NCBI GenBank assembly: GCA_003023565.1
Contig: PXSA01000037.1
Coordinates: 100,687-153,318 of the forward strand
Length of the DNA stretch: 52,632 nt
DNA from: Halobacteriales archaeon QS_9_68_17
GTDB lineage: Archaea > Halobacteriota > Halobacteria > Halobacteriales > Natronoarchaeaceae
Reading direction: 5' to 3'
Shown here: one piece after another, positions 17,165 to 25,518 of the stretch
Position numbering within the stretch: the stretch's first letter is position 1
How the letters are laid out: the number at the start of each line of letters is the position of its first letter
Made by a program: the position numbers and the translations under genes
Notes under the pieces: generated by a model
Told to the model about the DNA's origin: nothing
Databases searched by the model: none
What the model saw: the letters and a program-made list of their open reading frames with translations, nothing else

Positions 17165-18235
17165 CGTCGTACAACGTGGGCGAACTTCACGACGACCACC
17201 CCGTCCGCTTCACAAACGAAGGGCTACGGCTCGACAACAAGCCCGAGAACGCGATTGAGTGGTACGTCAAAATCCCGCACCACGAGGACTACCACCTCTG
17301 GATGCCCGCCCAACCGAATCCCGAACAACGGGGCTGGTTGGAAGCATTGAACGCGGGGGACGCTACGATGGGCGAGAGTCGGCTGTTCAAGCGGGACGGG
17401 ACGTGGTATCTCCACGTTACCGCCACCCGCGACGTGGAGGAACGCTCCGAGGTGTCCGCCGAAGAACGGACGCCCATCGGAGTGGACATCGGGGAAGCGT
17501 CACTCGTCACGGTGTCTCGAAAATCGAAGATTTCCGACGAGTCGTCGAAAACGCTTCGCGTTTTCGAGATGTCACCGCGACGACCACGATTCTCCGACCG
17601 CGCCCGAACTGTGGGCCGACGAGGGCAAGACCGTTCGTCGGCTCCGCAAGACCTACTTCACCGCCAAGCGCCGACTCCAGATGCGCGGTAGCGAACGTAT
17701 CGCGGAGTCCTTCGGGGACGATGTGTGGAACCAGATAGACGACGTGTTCCACCGCGTCACCCGCGAAGTCGTGGAGTACGCCGAATCTGTCGAGAACCCT
17801 GTGCTTGTTCTGGAAGACCTGACGTACATACGGGAGTCGATGGACTACGGCGACTTCATGAATCGGCGTCTCCATGGTTGGGGGTTCGCCAAACTTCACG
17901 CGCAGATACGCTACAAAGCCGTTGAGAAAGGTATCCCGGTGGAGACGGTGAACCCGCGCAACACCTCGAAGGAGTGCCACGCTTGCGGTGAGGTGGGATA
18001 CTGCCCACGACAGGCGACGTTCAAGTGTACGAACGACGCTTGCTGGATGGGCGAGTACCAAGCGGACGTGAACGGCGCGATAAACATCGCAGACCGCTAC
18101 CTCAGCGGAGAGAGTCGTTTCAGAGAACACGAGAACGACGATGACTCGGCCGAGGATGGGGGGCGTTAGACCGCCCCACAAGACAGCCAAGCCGATGCTA
18201 CCACGCAGGAGACGCTTGGAACGTATGCGTCTTGA
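17165..18235 (+). pseudogene. tnpB: tnpB (RNA-guided nuclease / OrfB), degenerate
   Basis: Homology starts at about 17165 (NVGELHDDHPVRFTNEG) and runs in one frame to GVDIGEASLVTV near 17514. A 55-bp insertion (17515-17569) then shifts the frame. Removing it restores CHRDDHDSPTAPELWADEG and the rest of the protein. All RuvC acidic positions are still visible (GVDIGE, LVLEDLTYIR, DVNGAINIAD), as is the zinc finger CHAC...C...C. A TAG at 18167-18169 cuts off the last 21 codons, which remain readable (TAPQDSQADATTQETLGTYAS) to a TGA at 18233-18235. The N-terminal third is gone. It is therefore inactivated three ways: truncation, insertion and nonsense. Confidence 0.85.
17515..17569. repeat. 55-bp double-hairpin insertion inside tnpB
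   Basis: The inserted segment begins TCTCGAAAA and ends TTTTCGAGA, giving 9-bp perfect terminal inverted repeats. Inside are two hairpins: TCGAAAATC-GAA-GATTTCCGA (one mismatch) and CGAAAACG-CTTCG-CGTTTTCG. The palindrome GACGA-G-TCGTC joins them. Its boundaries are set by comparison with the expected tnpB reading. Its length (55) is one more than a multiple of three, which explains the frameshift exactly. Confidence 0.75.
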
Positions 18236-18302
18236 AACCATAGGGCCACATCCGACCTGAAATCCCGTGGTGGGGTTCCCGCGTCTTCAGGCGCGGGAGG
18301 AG

Positions 18303-18517
18303 GTCAAGGAGAAGCGGATCGAACGGAACGATACGGCGTCGATCGAAGAACTCGTCGAAACCTCGCTGGATATGAGCGTCGAGTTCCAGCCTGTCAGATG
18401 ACGATGGACCTCATGGGCTACGCGGAGAGCGACTCCTACGACGGCGTAACCGCCGGCGTGGGAGCGGCCACGGCCGTTCGAGATACGGCGGAGTCCGAGG
18501 TCCAACTGCTCGTTTAG
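18303..18517 (+). pseudogene. DsrE/DsrF-like (peroxiredoxin-family) protein remnant, C-terminal part
   Basis: Directly after the IS right end, one frame reads VKEKRIERNDTASIEELVETSLDMSVEF. After a one-base loss near 18386-18392 the next frame reads CQMTMDLMGYAESD and GVTAGVGAATAVRD and stops at 18515-18517. The CQMTMDLMG and GVTAGVGA blocks are characteristic of haloarchaeal DsrE/F-like sulfur-relay proteins. The N-terminal half is absent, probably removed with the IS insertion. Together with the HTH regulator at 16763 it suggests a former sulfur-handling operon broken by the element. Confidence 0.7.
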
Positions 18518-18529
18518 TCGTGGTGACTA

Positions 18530-19834
18530 TCAGCCGACGACCATCGCGCGCTCGACGATGTCTTCGCCGTACATCTCTTCGAGGTCCTCGTGTTGGTCGG
18601 GACGGTTCTCGTACACGTCTTGGAACAGCGTGATAGGCGTTTGGGCCGCCTGATAGGTCGCTTCGTCCCACATCCGGTCCTTGCCGATCGTGACCTCGAC
18701 GCCGTCGACGACCAACGTCCCCGACTGCTCCATGGCGATGGCACCTCGGCCGGCTTCCTTGGCCGCCTCGAACTCCTCCATCGAGTCGACGATGTCGGTC
18801 ATGCTCGGGATGTAGTCGGCCAGGTTCAACAGCTCCTCTTCCAGTTCGTCTCCGTCGAGTTCACGCTCGTCGCCGCCGACACGGAGTCCGTATCGGTCGT
18901 CTCCGAGTTCCTCGAGTCCGATGTCCTTACCGTCGTAGACGTAGCGACCGTCCTCTTCTTCGAGTTCGACGTTGCGGTCATTAACGTCGAGACGCCAACT
19001 CCCGCTCTTCGGCGGGAGCGGTGACTTGTTGGCTTCTTCGACCTGTCCGGGCGTGAGCGACCAGATACCGAGCATCCCCTTGGCCTGGTTGTCGGTCATC
19101 CGCTCGTGGTAGCCCTCGACGTCGCGAATGTCGTCGTACGGACCGTCGATGGCGATCAGCCCGTTCGCGCTGGCACCCCGCGAGGTGTTGTGGCGCAGCT
19201 CCGGCCACGACGGCAGTTCACCGGTAGGCGTCATTGCGCGCATGTCCTTGGTGTAGTCGACCTCCCCGTCGACGAGGAGGAACATGCGCTCGAGATCGTT
19301 CGCGGGCTTGCCCATCTCGTCGCGGAGCTCGCCGAGCGCCAGTTCGGCCTCGCCGCTCTCGACGATGACCGACATGGTCAGACTGCCCTCCTTCAGCCCG
19401 TGTTCGTTTTCCACGATAGTGATGAACTCGTCGGCCTTCTTCCAGTCGTCGATAGCACCGACTTCCGGGATCACGAACCCATCAATGTGTTCGACGGCTC
19501 CGTTTTCGGGGTCGGCGATCTCCAGCATGCGCTGGAAACTCTGGTAGCGGGTACTGGGGCTGTCCCTGTGCCAGACGACGCGAGGATGGATCTCACCGGG
19601 GAAATCCTTACCGTGTTCCGAAACGATACTGATGATGTTCCGTACCCCTTCGTCACGCATTGAGGGTGCCGTCGCGTCCTCGTTGTCCGGCACCCAAACG
19701 TCGGGGGCCTCTATTCCGCGGAGCTGGGCCGCACTTCGCAGCATCTTAGCGGAATCGTCTTCTCCTTTCACAGCAGTCGGGGTCGTAAAGAACGTTCGCA
19801 CAAAATCCCGATCGTGCCGCCGTTGTACACTCAT
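18530..19834 (-). CDS. aceB: Malate synthase, haloarchaeal type
   Basis: The 434-residue product matches the short haloarchaeal malate synthase, distinct from bacterial forms A and G. It has LRGIEAPDVWVPDNEDATAPSMRDEG, GEIHPRVVWHRDSP, SVIVESGEAELALGELRDEMG, and near the end PITLFQDVYENRPDQHEDL. The length agrees with the Haloferax enzyme (about 433 as I recall). It condenses glyoxylate with acetyl-CoA to malate. I chose ATG 19834 over an earlier in-frame start because a minus-strand box A (TTTTAATATC, 19861-19870) lies about 30 bp upstream. No isocitrate lyase gene is in the window. Its neighbours are an IclR regulator and hydroxy-acid oxidation genes, so glyoxylate from glycolate is one possible feed. 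Confidence 0.9.
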   Translation of the reverse strand: MSVQRRHDRDFVRTFFTTPTAVKGEDDSAKMLRSAAQLRGIEAPDVWVPDNEDATAPSMRDEGVRNIISIVSEHGKDFPGEIHPRVVWHRDSPSTRYQSFQRMLEIADPENGAVEHIDGFVIPEVGAIDDWKKADEFITIVENEHGLKEGSLTMSVIVESGEAELALGELRDEMGKPANDLERMFLLVDGEVDYTKDMRAMTPTGELPSWPELRHNTSRGASANGLIAIDGPYDDIRDVEGYHERMTDNQAKGMLGIWSLTPGQVEEANKSPLPPKSGSWRLDVNDRNVELEEEDGRYVYDGKDIGLEELGDDRYGLRVGGDERELDGDELEEELLNLADYIPSMTDIVDSMEEFEAAKEAGRGAIAMEQSGTLVVDGVEVTIGKDRMWDEATYQAAQTPITLFQDVYENRPDQHEDLEEMYGEDIVERAMVVG

Positions 19835-19860
19835 GAGTCCACCTGACAATACCCCGTTCC

Positions 19861-19870
19861 GATATTAAAA
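19861..19870 (-). promoter_or_regulatory. Box A promoter of malate synthase
   Basis: On the minus strand the sequence reads TTTTAATATC, centred about 32 bp upstream of ATG 19834. This gives a leaderless or nearly leaderless transcript. Confidence 0.6.
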
Positions 19871-20326
19871 CGTTTTGTGGATCAGCGGGCTGTCATCCGA
19901 GGTTTCCGAGAGAACGAGTGACCGGCCGAGACGGGTACCTCGAGTCCACCGGCGGTGTCTGCCGGGCGGGTTTTCGGCCCGACTCTCTCGACAGATCGAG
20001 TCACGGTGGCGGGGCCGCTCGTTTCACTGTCGCTCCCGGCCTCCACTCGAACGACTACTCGACCGAAAACGCCTGGCGGTCGACTGCAAAGCAGTCCGGG
20101 ACGGCTGTTCGTCGCCGCGGCGATGCCGTCAGCGTATTCAAGGCGGAGCCTCCGGCCGCAAGGAGCGAGCGAAGCGAGTGAGTAGACCGGAGAGGACAGA
20201 GCGGGAGCGAAGCTCCCGCAGGCAGCCGGACGTGGTCCGGCGACAGCGAGACGCTCCGCGCCTCGGGCCGTGCGAGCGGGCCTGTGGCCCGCGAGAGGAA
20301 ACCGTGAGCGAGTAGGGTGGGGTAGT
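19871..20326. other. Intergenic region between malate synthase and iclR
   Basis: No gene is supported. The left half may carry upstream control of malate synthase. The right half (20144-20292) is filled by a chain of small hairpins, listed separately, which runs up to 35 bp from the iclR stop. Confidence 0.6.
20144..20292. repeat. Chain of short perfect hairpins with three-base loops
   Basis: Successive hairpins are visible. CGGA-GCC-TCCG lies at 20144-20154. GCGGGAGC-GAA-GCTCCCGC (8-bp stem) lies at 20201-20219. GCCGGAC-GTG-GTCCGGC (7 bp) lies at 20225-20241. AGCG-AGA-CGCT lies at 20245-20255. GCGGGCC-TGT-GGCCCGC (7 bp) lies at 20276-20292. Between the first two is a 20-nt mirror repeat at 20163-20182 with one mismatch (GAGCGAGCGAAGCGAGTGAG). 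All named stems are perfect and all loops are three bases. The chain lies just beyond the 3' end of iclR and upstream of malate synthase. Confidence 0.75.
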
Positions 20327-21094
20327 TCACACGTTGTACTTGTTCAGTTCGATTACGTTCGCTACTCGGCAGAGCTGCTCGACGAACTCGTTCGATTCCC
20401 AGTCGTCGTCGATCCGAGCGGTCGGACCCGAGACGCTGATCGCTCCGATGACGTCCGAATCGAATCTGATGGGTGCAGCGATACAGCGGAGGCCCTCGAG
20501 GCGCTCTTCGTCGTCGACCGCGAAGCCGCGTTCCCGCGTTCGTTCCAGCTCCTCGAAGAGCTCGCTGCGAGACGTGATCGTCCGTGGCGTCACTTCCGGT
20601 AACCCGTGCTGGTCGATGACCTCGTCGACCCGTTCCGTCGGGAGGTGAGAGAGGATCGCTTTTCCGAACGCCGTACTGTGCATGTGGTGTCTGCACCCGA
20701 CGTACGTGTCCAACTCGACCGCTCGCTCGCCTTTCGCCCGACAGAGATAGACACCCTTCCCGTCCTCTTCGACGACGAGGTGAACTAACTCGCCTGACGT
20801 TTCCGCGAGTTCCTCGATCTTCGGCTCGGCGACTTTGTAGACGTCGATCTCGCTTCGGATCTGACCGCCGATATCGAGGAACTTGAGACTGAGACGGTAG
20901 GTTTTGGTTTCGGCGTCCTTGATGACGTACCCGTGGTCCTCGAGCGTCGTCAGATGGTTGTGAACCGTGCTTTTGCCCATCTCGAGCTCGTTCGCCAACG
21001 TCGTCACCCGCGTTTCCCCTGTCCGATTGAGTTCCGAGACGATCTCCAACGATTTCTCGGTCGTTCGGACGGGGTGTTTGGCTTTTTTCGGCAT
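20327..21094 (-). CDS. IclR-family transcriptional regulator
   Basis: The 255-residue product has an N-terminal winged helix (TTEKSLEIVSELNRTGETRVTTLANELEMGKSTVHNHLTTLEDHGYV, read in parts) and a C-terminal IclR effector domain with HHMHSTAFGKAILSHLP, RGFAVDDEERLEGLRCIAAPI and GAISVSGPTARI. IclR proteins sense small organic acids. Position between malate synthase and the lactate/glycolate genes makes these the likely targets. ATG 21094 is preferred because the minus-strand box A CTTTATAGA (21117-21125) lies 27 bp upstream. A 13-bp palindrome (21130-21142) adjoins that box, which suggests autoregulation. Confidence 0.9.
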   Translation of the reverse strand: MPKKAKHPVRTTEKSLEIVSELNRTGETRVTTLANELEMGKSTVHNHLTTLEDHGYVIKDAETKTYRLSLKFLDIGGQIRSEIDVYKVAEPKIEELAETSGELVHLVVEEDGKGVYLCRAKGERAVELDTYVGCRHHMHSTAFGKAILSHLPTERVDEVIDQHGLPEVTPRTITSRSELFEELERTRERGFAVDDEERLEGLRCIAAPIRFDSDVIGAISVSGPTARIDDDWESNEFVEQLCRVANVIELNKYNV

Positions 21095-21116
21095 ATAAAG
21101 TCCCACTATCGCCCGA

Positions 21117-21125
21117 TCTATAAAG
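21117..21125 (-). promoter_or_regulatory. Box A promoter of the iclR gene
   Basis: CTTTATAGA on the minus strand, centred 27 bp upstream of ATG 21094, supports a leaderless transcript and decides the start. Confidence 0.65.
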
Positions 21126-21129
21126 GTTG

Positions 21130-21142
21130 TTCTATCATAGAA
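21130..21142. promoter_or_regulatory. Candidate IclR operator 1
   Basis: TTCTATCATAGAA is a perfect 6-1-6 palindrome placed directly upstream of the iclR box A, over the BRE region. A closely related sequence lies at 21381-21397. Confidence 0.5.
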
Positions 21143-21543
21143 AACGAGAATATCCGTTTGAAGTAGTCTGAAACGCGACGAGCGGGAGAGTGATGAACCT
21201 CATATCTCGTCCTGAACCACGTTTTCGCCGTGATCGCTGCCGCATCGGGCCGTATTCACACATAGAGAACCGTTCGTACTTTGACCGTCCTTCGTCCGCT
21301 TCTCCTCGGCGGCTTCCGGCCGATACTTTACAAACCTACGTACGTAAGAAAGACCGTTCGTTCGGGTCCGATCGCCCCCCGTTCTATTATAGAGAACAAA
21401 AGGGATCGACTACTAGTAGCATGGGGTCAACCATTCGTACGGAGACCGGATGTCGCGGAGTACCTCCGATTTTCCTCTCGGGGTTTCGAAGGCGTCATAG
21501 CCCTGTCGAAGAACGGCATCTCCGGGGATTCGCGCCGGCCGAA
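21143..21543. other. Intergenic region between iclR and the VOC gene, rich in AT palindromes
   Basis: No gene is supported. It contains a half-site CATAGAGAAC (21261-21270), the palindrome TACGTACGTA (21337-21346), the operator-like site at 21381-21397 and CTACTAGTAG (21410-21419). The density of palindromes suggests a regulatory hub or an old element end. Confidence 0.45.
21381..21397. promoter_or_regulatory. Candidate IclR operator 2
   Basis: GTTCTATTATAGAGAAC contains TTCTATTATAGAG, one base off the 13-bp palindrome at 21130-21142, and has outer arms GTTCT/AGAAC. It lies in the iclR upstream region. Confidence 0.4.
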
Positions 21544-21912
21544 CTACTCCAGCGGTTCGACGAGTTCGACTGTTCGGCCGTCGGGATCGCGGACGAACGC
21601 CGTCCGAGCGCCCGCTTCGGGCTGATCTCCGGGTTCCTTCACGACGCCGTAGTGGTCTATCCCCTCGAAAACCTCATCGACGTCGCCGACGCCGATGGCG
21701 AGATGATCCCACGCCGTTCCTTGGTCGAAGTCCCCCTCGCCGTCGGTATCCGAGAGCTGTAGTTCGGTTCCGTTTTCGTCCGCGATGTACCGGTTTTCCG
21801 TCTCGCCGTCCGGCGTTTCGAACTCCCAACTCTCCTCGAATCCGAACTGTTCGTAGAACTCGATCGTTTCGTCGGCGTCGGCGACGTTGATATTGATATG
21901 GATGAGTTCCAT
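21544..21912 (-). CDS. VOC-family protein (glyoxalase/bleomycin-resistance fold)
   Basis: The 122-residue product has the two beta-alpha-beta-beta-beta modules of the vicinal-oxygen-chelate fold. It starts MELIHININVADADETIEFYEQFGF; a later His/Glu set in WDHLAIGVGDVDEV and AFVRDPDGRTVELVEP is typical of glyoxalase I-like proteins. Box A (AATTTATTAG on the minus strand, 21935-21944) lies 27 bp upstream. Because it sits beside hydroxy-acid oxidation genes it might detoxify a 2-oxoaldehyde such as methylglyoxal, which would feed lactate. That link is an inference; many VOC proteins have other roles. Confidence 0.85.
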   Translation of the reverse strand: MELIHININVADADETIEFYEQFGFEESWEFETPDGETENRYIADENGTELQLSDTDGEGDFDQGTAWDHLAIGVGDVDEVFEGIDHYGVVKEPGDQPEAGARTAFVRDPDGRTVELVEPLE

Positions 21913-22529
21913 GCTCTACGTCCTAATGACCGATCTAATAAATTCACCGGGTATCGCCGGCACCGAAGTACAGTTCCGTACAGCACAGTCACGACCAGGG
22001 CGATCAGCATCGGTGGCTTGACTGCCGGTACTTCCGCGTTCCGCGACTCCGTCGTCCTGCATGAAGGCTCCTTCCCCGTTACTCGTTGGGCCGGGGATCC
22101 GGCCTCGTCGGTTCGTGCGGCGTCCAGTCGAATGCCCGCTCGAAGGCCCGGAGGTGGACTTCGTCCGCGAAGACGGCCGCCGGACCGGGGTGACCGGCGA
22201 GCGTCTCGTCGTTCCGGCGCGAAGGGATGCCGTAGGTGCGGACGGACACGTCCCCGTCGAGCGTCGTGACATCCTCGACGCAGTCACTCACCTCCTCGAT
22301 CACGTCCGTGAATCCCTCCTCTGTAGACGATCGTATGCGAACTGGCGCTTTACCGTAACCGATCGATCTCGAATCTCGTTCACTGGCGTACGACTCGAAA
22401 GGGTTCCGGCGACCGGTTGCGCGGATGCGCTTTCGAGTTTTATTATGGCCAGTACACTATTTCACCATAGTCAATCGCTGCGGAATACAACGCCAGCGTT
22501 TATAATAATTGATGGCCGAGGAACAAACA
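21913..22529. other. Region upstream of the FAD/Fe-S dehydrogenase, with an unassigned open frame
   Basis: No complete gene is supported. On the minus strand a frame of about 110 codons stays open from about 22450 down to 22079. It reads VEDVTTLDGDVSVRTYG, PAAVFADEVHLRAFERAFDW and ends PDPRPNE. It is acidic and protein-like, but its only start candidate is GTG 22303 (74 residues) and I do not recognise the family, so it may be a gene remnant. The right edge carries the box A of the dehydrogenase. Confidence 0.35.
22499..22508 (+). promoter_or_regulatory. Box A promoter of the FAD/Fe-S dehydrogenase
   Basis: TTTATAATAA is centred 26 bp before ATG 22530. This supports 22530 as a leaderless start over the TTG at 22509 or ATG at 22512, which are too close to the box. 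A nearly identical TTTATAATAAA lies upstream of the permease gene (28387-28397). Confidence 0.6.
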
Positions 22530-25446
22530 ATGGCTGTCGAAAAGCCTCGGGATGACCTAAGTAGTCACGAGGGGTTCCGAGACACGCTCGATCACGACTA
22601 CAGCGACGAAAGCGAGTACGTGGACCTCGCCGCCGACCTTCGGTCGGTCGTCAAGGGGGAGGTGCGCTTCGACGAGTACGCGCAGATACTGTACGCGACC
22701 GACGGCAGCATCTATCAGGCTCGACCTGCAGGCGCTGTCCTCCCTCGCGACACCGAGGACGTGCAAAACGCCGTGCGCGTCGCGGCCGAACACGAGGTAC
22801 CGATCATGGCGCGTGGAGCCGGCTCGTCGCTGGGAGGGCAGACCGTGGGACCGGGCTGTATCGTGCTCGACATGACCACCTATATGGACACCGTTCTCGA
22901 GGTGGATGTCGAACGACAACGAGCCCGCATCCAACCGGGCGTCGTCCAGGACGACTTCGACGACCACGCCCAACAGTACGGGCTCAAGTTCGCGCCGGAC
23001 CCCGCCTCTTCGAACCGCGCGACGATCGGGGGTGGGATCGGGAACAACTCGACCGGGGCACACTCGGTGCGGTACGGCATCACTGACGCCTACACCGAGG
23101 AACTGAAAGTGGTCCTGGCCGACGGCTCGATCGTTCACACTCGCGAGGTCGTCCTCGACTCCGAGGAGTGGGACGAGGTCGTCTCGAAGGAGGACCGCGA
23201 GGCGGCGATTTACCGGACCGTTCGCTCGCTCGTCGAGGAGAACGCCGGCGAGATCGAAAAGCGGTACTCGGATCTCAAGCGCAACGTCTCCGGATACAAT
23301 CTCGACAGGGTGATCTACGAAAACGAGGACGGGGAGGAGGTCATCAACCTCACGAAGCTGTTCGTCGGCGCCGAATCCACCCTCGGCGTGATCGTCGAAG
23401 CCGAGATCAGTCTCGTCACGCTCCCCGAGAAGACGGCACTCGTCCTCTACTGTTTCGAGGACCTGATCGACGCGCTCGAGGCGGTCCCCGAAGCCCTCGA
23501 ATTCGACCCCAGCGCGGTCGAACTGATGGATAGTGAGGTGTTCAGGCTCGCACGAGAATCAGAGCAGTTCTCCCGCTACGAGGAACCGATCCCCGACGAG
23601 ACGGAAGCGGCGCTGATGCTGGAGGTCGACTCCGAACTGTTCGACGATCTCGAGGAACCGATCGCCCGGACGAACGCCCACTTCGTCGACGAGGGCGACG
23701 CCTTCGAGTGCCTCGAGGCCTACACCGAGGAGGAACAGACGAAACTCTGGAAGCTCCGCAAAGCGGCCATTCCGCTGCTGATGAGCCTCGAGGGCGACCC
23801 GAAACCGTACCCGTTCATCGAAGACGCGACGGTCCCGCCGGCCGAGCTCGCCGAATACGTCGAGAAGTTCATGGGCGTGCTCGACGACCACGGCACCTCC
23901 GCCGCCACCTTCGCGCATGCGGGCAGCGGGACGCTGCACATCCGCCCTATCCTCAACCTGAAGGAGGACGAGGGCATCCAGAAGATGCAGTCGATCACCG
24001 AGGACGTGACAGATCTCGTCCTCGAGCACGACGGGTCGTTCTCCGGGGAACACGGCGACGGGCTCGCGCGAACCGCGTTCAATCCGAAGATGTACGGCGA
24101 CGACCTCTGGGAGGCGTTCCAGGAGCTCAAGTCGGTCTTCGACCCCGACTGGCGGATGAATCCGGGGAAAGTCGTCTTCCGCGACGACGATCCGACGGAC
24201 ATGCGCGACAACCTGCGGTACGGGGACGGCTACAGCTCGATCGAGCCCCAGACGAAACTGGACTTCTCCGACGAGGGTGGGTTCTCGGACCTGGTGGAGC
24301 TGTGCAACGGCTGCGGGACCTGCCGGCAGACCGACGACGTGATGTGTCCGACCTATCGCGGGATGAAAGACGAGGTCGCGACGACGCGCGGCCGTGCGAA
24401 CATGCTCAGAGCGGCGATCTCGGGCGAGATCTCCGAAGAGGAGATGTACTCCGAGCGCTTCCAGGAGGAAGTGCTCGACCTCTGTATCGGCTGCAAGGGG
24501 TGCAAGAGCGACTGTCCGACCGGCGTCGACCTGGCGAAGCTCAAAGCGGAAACGAAGCATCAGTACCACGACCGCGAGGGGATCGGCCTGCGAGAGCGAC
24601 TGTTCGGCAATATCGACACTGTCTCGAGGATCGGGAGCGCGCTCGCCCCGCTCGCGAACGCCGGCCAGAAGCTGCCGGGGAGCCGCCTCCTGATGGAGAA
24701 GGTCGCCGGCATCGCCCCGGAGCGGACACTGCCCTCGTTCGAGAGCCGATCGCTGCAGGAGTGGTTCGCCGAGCGCGGACCGCGGGTGAGTCCGAACGAC
24801 GCCGACCGAAAGGTGTTGCTGTTCCCCGACACTTATACGAACTACAACCACACCCATCCCGGGAAAGCCGCCGTGCGGGTGCTCGAGTCGGCGGGCGTCC
24901 ACGTCGACGTTCCCGACGACGTCGCCCCGAGCGGTCGCGCGGCCTTCTCGGTCGGTATGCTCGACACCGCCGAGGAGCGCGCCCGACGGAACATCGACCT
25001 GTTCACCGAGTACATCGAGCACGGCTACGAGATCATCGCCGTCGAACCGTCCGACGCGGTGGTGTTCCAGGACGAGTACCTCGATCTGGTGAACACGCCG
25101 GAAGCGGAGACGGTCGCCGCGCACGCGTACGGCGTCAGCGAGTACATGGACGAGTACCGGCTCGTCGAGCAGCTGCCCCGTCGGCGTGCTCCGACGCGCC
25201 GGCTACGCGGTCGACCCGATCGAGTCCAGCTGCTGTGGCATGGCCGGCTCGTTCGGCTACGAGGCGGAACACTACGACCTCTCGAAGTCGATCGGCGAGC
25301 GGCTCTACGAGAAGCTCGACGCGAGCGACGGGACGCCGGTCGCACCCGGCGCGTCCTGTCGGAGTCAGATCAAGGATCGGGAGACGCGAGACGAGAAGCC
25401 ACCACACCCGATCGAGAAAGTGAACGAACTGCTCGCGGGCTCGTGA
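22530..25446 (+). pseudogene. FAD-linked and Fe-S D-2-hydroxy-acid dehydrogenase (GlcD-GlcF / Dld fusion), frameshifted near the C-terminus
   Basis: From ATG 22530 the product is a GlcD/FAD-binding-4 oxidase fused to a GlcF-type Fe-S module. FAD-binding blocks include MARGAGSSLGGQTVG and DPASSNRATIGGGIGNNSTG. The oxidase C-terminal domain has HAGSGTLHIRP and SGEHGDG. Two ferredoxin motifs follow (CNGCGTC...C and CIGCKGCKSDCPTG), then a cysteine-rich CCG domain starting VLLFPDTYTNYNH. After DEYRLVEQLP the frame is lost at about 25175-25182. It resumes one frame over as VGVLRRAGYAVDPIESSCCGMAGSFG and runs to TGA 25444-25446. Comparison with the LutA part of the next gene shows that roughly 20-25 residues with the first His/Cys motif (YHSHCQQ type) are missing. 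Lactate or glycolate oxidation is the likely role of the ancestor. Confidence 0.85.
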
Positions 25447-25518
25447 TCGCGAGCGACCAGTCGCGTTGTCTCGACCTCGGTCGGCCGATATAAGTCTCCG
25501 TGACGGAAGCGGCCGTCG

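Larger units (their letters stand above)
17165..18307 (+). mobile_element. IS1341-type (IS200/IS605 superfamily, tnpB-only) insertion sequence relic
   Basis: This left-truncated element consists of a degenerate tnpB and a right end. The right end has the hairpin CCCGCG-TCTTCAGG-CGCGGG at about 18281-18300, then a GGAGGAGGTCAA terminus. No tnpA is present and about 130 N-terminal residues of TnpB are missing, so the left end has been lost. In this family the 3' end of tnpB overlaps a guide-like omega RNA ending at the element border, so about 18100-18307 could encode an RNA relic. The element interrupts or abuts a DsrE-like gene, the surviving 3' part of which follows directly. Confidence 0.75.
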
